Shown here one piece after another: positions 7,001-9,094 of a DNA stretch of 9,094 nucleotides (positions within the stretch are counted from its first letter, which is position 1; every line of letters begins with the position of its first letter). The stretch covers positions 1 to 9,094 of the forward strand of contig NZ_JAQIVI010000648.1 in the NCBI RefSeq assembly GCF_028618695.1. Reading direction: 5' to 3'. The notes beneath the pieces were generated by a model. That model was given only the letters and a program-made list of their open reading frames with translations. It was not told the DNA's origin and did not search any database. Source of the DNA: Natrinema soli. Lineage in GTDB: Archaea > Halobacteriota > Halobacteria > Halobacteriales > Natrialbaceae. A program made the translations under genes and the position numbers.

Positions 7001-7241
7001 GGTGAGTCGTTGCTATGCCTAGCAATACTCGGGTTGTTTCAGTTACGTAGGCGGCCAATGCTTCCGGGAGTTGAGCGAGGGGTTCGGTTCCGGCAGTCAC
7101 CGAACAGTACGTATCATCGAGTACGGACTCGTCACTCGGATCGACGACGGAAACGATGGGATCACGGGTCTCGGCGAGCAGTATCTCGCCGGAGAACCTG
7201 ACGCTAAGGGCCTCGAGCCGGCCGGCGGCCGATAGCAGCAC
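6948..7241 (-). CDS. Hypothetical protein, 97 aa (tentative)
   Basis: I do not recognise this protein. It would start at GTG 7241 and end inside the MFS gene, overlapping its first 53 nt. Residues 8-50 look like alternating strands (LEALSVRFSGEILLAETRD, IVSVVD), residues 55-75 like one helix (LAQLPEALAAYVTETTRVLL), and the tail is acidic. In the first 63 codons about 70% of third positions are G or C, as in real genes here; the bias falls in the next 17 codons, just before the MFS start, as if that part were also a promoter. There are no membrane segments or cysteine motifs. It lies 34 bp after the two-helix membrane gene. It may be a real small gene, a remnant, or an accidental open frame. 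Confidence 0.42.
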   Translation of the reverse strand: MLLSAAGRLEALSVRFSGEILLAETRDPIVSVVDPSDESVLDDTYCSVTAGTEPLAQLPEALAAYVTETTRVLLGIATTHRGASDTDDQTVREGDDG

Positions 7242-7275
7242 GCGTCGCTTTCAGTTCCGGCCGTTCGGTAGCCTC

Positions 7276-7506
7276 TCACTCGACGCCGTACCAGCCGCAG
7301 AGACGCCGTATGAACTGGGCGATCAATAGCCCGACGAACGCGCCGGCCATGTACGAGGTCGACGCGTCTATTCCGAGACGGTCGACGACGAGATACCGGA
7401 TCGCGATCAGTGCGATGACGGACGCGATCACGACCACAGCCACCAGTTCGGGATGGTCCCGGAGACTGGTCGAGCGAGCGAGCCGTCCGGGCGACTCTGC
7501 TGTCAT
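7276..7506 (-). CDS. Small two-helix membrane protein, 76 aa
   Basis: No family is recognised. The protein has a hydrophilic N-terminus (residues 1-20), one membrane helix at about 21-41 (LVAVVVIASVIALIAIRYLV), a short turn with acidic residues, and a second helix at about 50-66 (TSYMAGAFVGLLIAQFI), ending in RRLCGWYGVE. The positive charges after the second helix and around the first fit an inserted hairpin in the cytoplasmic membrane. Its ATG (7506-7504) overlaps the TAA of the 73-residue gene as TAATG, which implies translational coupling and supports both genes. The upstream Shine-Dalgarno match is weak, again pointing to coupling. Its partner and role are unknown. Confidence 0.72.
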   Translation of the reverse strand: MTAESPGRLARSTSLRDHPELVAVVVIASVIALIAIRYLVVDRLGIDASTSYMAGAFVGLLIAQFIRRLCGWYGVE

Positions 7507-7727
7507 TAGTGACCCCGTTCCGTGAGGGTCTTATCGGTCTTCTGGTCGACGTATCGTCGACCCGGTCCGTCTTCGCGCGCTAGTCCGCGCGCGTCGAGCG
7601 CCGCGTACTCGACTCTCGTCTCGAGGGCGACGAACAGTCGAGCCGCTCCAGAGCTCGCGAGTACGGAAGCGTGCGGGATTTGATCGGCGGGAAACGGAAG
7701 TGCGCAGCGGGTCGCGTCCGCTGTCAC
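7506..7727 (-). CDS. Hypothetical protein, 73 aa, coupled to the two-helix membrane gene
   Basis: I do not recognise the family. The start is GTG 7727, chosen because GGAG (minus strand, 7739-7736) lies 8 nt upstream, a good Shine-Dalgarno sequence and spacing; the frame remains open further upstream, but there it overlaps the zinc-ribbon gene and loses normal composition. The protein begins MTADATRCALPFPADQI, has a short hydrophobic middle (SSGAARLFVALETRVEY) and a basic-acidic end (GRRYVDQKTDKTLTERGH), with one cysteine and no membrane helix. Third codon positions are mostly G or C. It ends in TAATG, sharing one base with the next start. It begins 34 nt after the zinc-ribbon stop, so the three genes are probably one transcript. 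Confidence 0.6.
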   Translation of the reverse strand: MTADATRCALPFPADQIPHASVLASSGAARLFVALETRVEYAALDARGLAREDGPGRRYVDQKTDKTLTERGH

Positions 7728-7761
7728 TCGCCGCTCTCCGCTCCCCTCACAGCCGGCCGTC

Positions 7762-7881
7762 TCACGTGGCCTGCTGGCGCGGATCGAATAACGCGCAGTT
7801 CGGGCACCACTCCGACCCGTCTGCCCGTCGGATCTTCTTCCCACTACAGTCGGCGCAGGGCTCTTCGGCATAGCGGACCAT
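7762..7881 (-). CDS. Zinc-ribbon microprotein, 39 aa
   Basis: A complete 39-codon gene runs from ATG 7881 to TGA 7764-7762. The product has four cysteines in two CxxC knuckles: C9-x2-C12 (CADC) and C26-x2-C29 (CPNC), with 13 residues between them, enough to bind one Zn2+ as a rubredoxin-like or zinc-ribbon fold. WCPNC with a preceding Trp is typical of such domains. Haloarchaea encode many zinc-finger microproteins of 60 residues or fewer, some affecting motility and biofilm; a role here is unknown, with nucleic acid or protein binding the usual guess. A TATA-like element 27 nt before the ATG and no Shine-Dalgarno sequence suggest a leaderless transcript. It may be the first gene of the small-gene cluster that follows. 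Confidence 0.75.
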   Translation of the reverse strand: MVRYAEEPCADCSGKKIRRADGSEWCPNCALFDPRQQAT

Positions 7882-7904
7882 ACGATATCCGTCTGGGAGG
7901 TGGA

Positions 7905-7912
7905 ATGATATG
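7905..7912 (-). promoter_or_regulatory. Likely TATA box of the zinc-ribbon gene cluster (leaderless)
   Basis: The minus strand reads CATATCAT, preceded by CCGAAATAC, which resembles a purine-containing TFB recognition element (BRE). Its centre is about 27 nt from the ATG at 7881, so the mRNA should start at or beside the start codon. Confidence 0.5.
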
Positions 7913-8008
7913 GGTATTTCGGTGGACTCACGTTCTGTAATGCCTGATTTTCACGTCACGGAGACGGAGTCGATTCGGATAACACGGTCGCCACGTGATC
8001 AAATGAGA

Positions 8009-8026
8009 CGGTGATTCGAGTCACCG
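8009..8026 (-). terminator. Hairpin overlapping the flpA stop codon
   Basis: CGGTGA (8009-8014) and TCACCG (8021-8026) are perfect 6-bp complements with a 6-nt loop, and the TGA stop of flpA (8023-8021) lies in one arm. On the minus strand it is followed by TCTCATTTGATC, a weak T-rich run. It could mark the end of the nop5-flpA transcript. Confidence 0.3.
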
Positions 8027-8653
8027 CGGCCGCGCCACGATCCCGAGATGATCCGCATGATACTCCTCGAGCCCCTGCGTCTCCACGATCTCGTACCCCG
8101 CCGAAAGCTCCTCGCGAACGTCCTCGAACACGGCCGACGGCTCTCGAGTCACGTCCTCGCTCCGAGCCTTGACAGCCAACAGTAGCCGTCCATCGTCGGC
8201 CAAGAAGCGCCGGTTCTCGAGCGCCACCCGAGCCTGCCCGCGCGTCGCCACGTCCTGGACGATCACGTCCACGTCCGACTCGACGACGTGGGCGTAGGTC
8301 TCGGGCTTTCGGGCGTCTTTCAGCAGCGGAAAGAGCCGATCCCGACTCTCGGCCGTCTCGAGCAGATCCCGAACCGGCCGCGCGGCGAACTCCACGGCGT
8401 AGGTCGGGCCGGCGAAATCGGCGACGTGGCTCACCGTCGTCCCGCTCGCGGCACCCAGATAGAGCACGGTTTCGCCGCCTTCGAGGCCGGCCTCCATCCC
8501 GAGCTCGAGCATCGCGCCGAGCTTCGACCGATTCGGGTTCCAGGCACGCCACTCGCCGTCGGTGGGCTCGCCGTAGACGGGCTCCCCTCGAGTCGCCAGC
8601 CGTTCGGCCCCGTCGAACGCGCGGCGCTCGACGCCCGCCGGAAGCTCACTCAT
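8021..8653 (-). CDS. flpA: Fibrillarin-like rRNA/tRNA 2'-O-methyltransferase
   Basis: This 210-residue protein is the methyltransferase of archaeal box C/D ribonucleoproteins. It transfers methyl groups from S-adenosylmethionine to ribose 2'-OH positions chosen by guide RNAs, working with Nop5 and L7Ae. SAM motif I is VLYLGAASGTTVSH (63-76). The family's K-D-K-H catalytic set appears as K44 (NRSKLGAML), D134 (IVQDVA), K162 (VKARSEDVT) and H202 (ADHLGIVAR). Length is normal. ATG 8653 is favoured because GGAGGTG (minus strand, 8666-8660) lies 6 nt upstream, an excellent Shine-Dalgarno sequence; the frame stays open upstream, but that would lie over the nop5 gene. The start overlaps the nop5 stop by 8 nt (ATGAGTGA), so the two are translated from one message. 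Confidence 0.95.
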   Translation of the reverse strand: MSELPAGVERRAFDGAERLATRGEPVYGEPTDGEWRAWNPNRSKLGAMLELGMEAGLEGGETVLYLGAASGTTVSHVADFAGPTYAVEFAARPVRDLLETAESRDRLFPLLKDARKPETYAHVVESDVDVIVQDVATRGQARVALENRRFLADDGRLLLAVKARSEDVTREPSAVFEDVREELSAGYEIVETQGLEEYHADHLGIVARPR

Positions 8654-9094
8654 CGTCGGCACCTCCGGTATCGGCACTTCCACCGTCGGAGTCCGCATCG
8701 TCGTCCACCGTCCGCGCCTGAATCGTTTCGATCCGCTCTGCGAGTTCGGCCTCGAGTTCGGGCTTCGACTCGCCCGAGTAGTGATCGACGCGGGCCGCGA
8801 TGGCGAGTTTGCCCGCGACCGCACGCGCCGCGGAGCCCCGGTTCTCGGGGTGAGTTCCCCGAACCGCGTCGTGCGTGTAGATGATCCCGTGCTTGGGTGA
8901 GGGCGCGTGCCCCCGGAGATGGGCGAACAGCGCGTCCTCAGCTCCCAACACCTGGACCGTCCCGCTGGGTTTCTTGGCCAGCGCCTCGAGCCCACCCGCG
9001 AGGGAGATCAGGCGAGCCGCCAGCACGGGCTCGGCGAGCGCCGAGAGGTTCGGCGCGACGGCCGGCGTCTGGCGCTGCACGAACTCTCGGAGCT
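8646..9094 (-). CDS. nop5: Nop5/Nop56 family box C/D RNP protein, C-terminal part
   Basis: The gene enters from the right edge; about 148 C-terminal residues are visible and the start lies outside. It carries the Nop domain, which binds the L7Ae-guide RNA complex and, through the rest of the protein, fibrillarin. Diagnostic stretches are APNLSALAEPVLAARLISLA, the VLGAEDALFAHL helix, PKHGIIYTHD and the RGSAARAVAGKLAIAARVD signature. The C-terminus (VDDDADSDGGSADTGG and DDE) is acidic, unlike the lysine-rich tails common in eukaryotic Nop56/58. A GTG at 9080 lies in frame but is internal to the conserved domain (LREFVQRQTPAVAPNL), so it is not the start. The gene sits directly before flpA, the usual archaeal order. 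Confidence 0.93.
   Translation of the reverse strand, partial: LREFVQRQTPAVAPNLSALAEPVLAARLISLAGGLEALAKKPSGTVQVLGAEDALFAHLRGHAPSPKHGIIYTHDAVRGTHPENRGSAARAVAGKLAIAARVDHYSGESKPELEAELAERIETIQARTVDDDADSDGGSADTGGADDE
8660..8666 (-). promoter_or_regulatory. Strong Shine-Dalgarno sequence inside nop5 for flpA
   Basis: The minus strand reads GGAGGTG, close to the full anti-16S complement, 6 nt before the flpA ATG. It lies within the nop5 coding sequence and decides the flpA start. It contrasts with the apparently leaderless starts of the ligase, synthetase and zinc-ribbon genes. Confidence 0.75.

Noticed and set aside
5849..7201. Long open frame on the plus strand opposite the MFS gene
   Set aside because: Product is R/D/E-rich without hydrophobic core; the opposite strand encodes a clear 12-helix transporter.
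7545..7561. GTCGAC-GTATC-GTCGAC inverted repeat
   Set aside because: It lies inside the 73-aa reading frame and is explained by GC-rich codons; no regulatory context is visible.
7728..7931. Longer N-terminus for the 73-aa protein
   Set aside because: It would overlap the whole zinc-ribbon gene in another frame, with a serine/arginine/proline-rich product; GTG 7727 has a good Shine-Dalgarno sequence.
8654..8995. Longer N-terminus for fibrillarin
   Set aside because: It lies in a shifted frame over conserved nop5 sequence, and a near-perfect Shine-Dalgarno sequence points to ATG 8653.
1..9094. tRNA, rRNA, CRISPR array, insertion sequence or box C/D guide RNA
   Set aside because: I looked for cloverleaf-like stems, repeated spacers, transposase motifs with terminal repeats, and paired C/D boxes near flpA, and found nothing convincing by eye.

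Overview
The window looks like chromosomal DNA from a haloarchaeon (class Halobacteria). Coding DNA is GC-rich with strongly G/C-biased third codon positions, CTCGAG-type words are frequent, and the predicted proteins are acidic. Several genes start without a Shine-Dalgarno sequence at the distance from a TATA box expected of leaderless archaeal mRNAs. An archaeal nop5-fibrillarin pair and a glutamate-cysteine ligase-like gene agree with this. The genus cannot be fixed from the sequence.

Left part (1-2690): the 3' end of an M24-type peptidase gene (+) converges on a winged-helix regulator with a long acidic tail (-). An AT-rich intergenic region of 365 bp follows, then a Na+/dicarboxylate or acidic amino acid symporter (+).

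Right part (2823-9094): every gene is on the minus strand. In transcription order these are the nop5 3' part and flpA (overlapping by 8 nt; box C/D RNP 2'-O-methylation machinery), a 39-aa zinc-ribbon microprotein, a 73-aa unknown protein, a 76-aa two-helix membrane protein whose start overlaps the previous stop (TAATG), a possible 97-aa hypothetical protein, an MFS transporter, an acyl-CoA synthetase-like AMP-binding enzyme, and a GCS2-family glutamate-cysteine ligase. The synthetase and the ligase each appear to have their own near-leaderless promoter, so this part is a series of short transcription units and not one operon.

Most of the window is ordinary haloarchaeal core or metabolic sequence. 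The least explained part is 7276-7881: three very small, tightly packed genes (zinc ribbon, 73 aa, two-helix membrane protein), of which the 39-aa zinc ribbon is short enough to be missed by routine gene calling. There are no rRNA or tRNA genes, insertion sequences or CRISPR arrays that I can see. I did not find a clear new multi-gene system; the microprotein cluster is the best candidate for a closer look.
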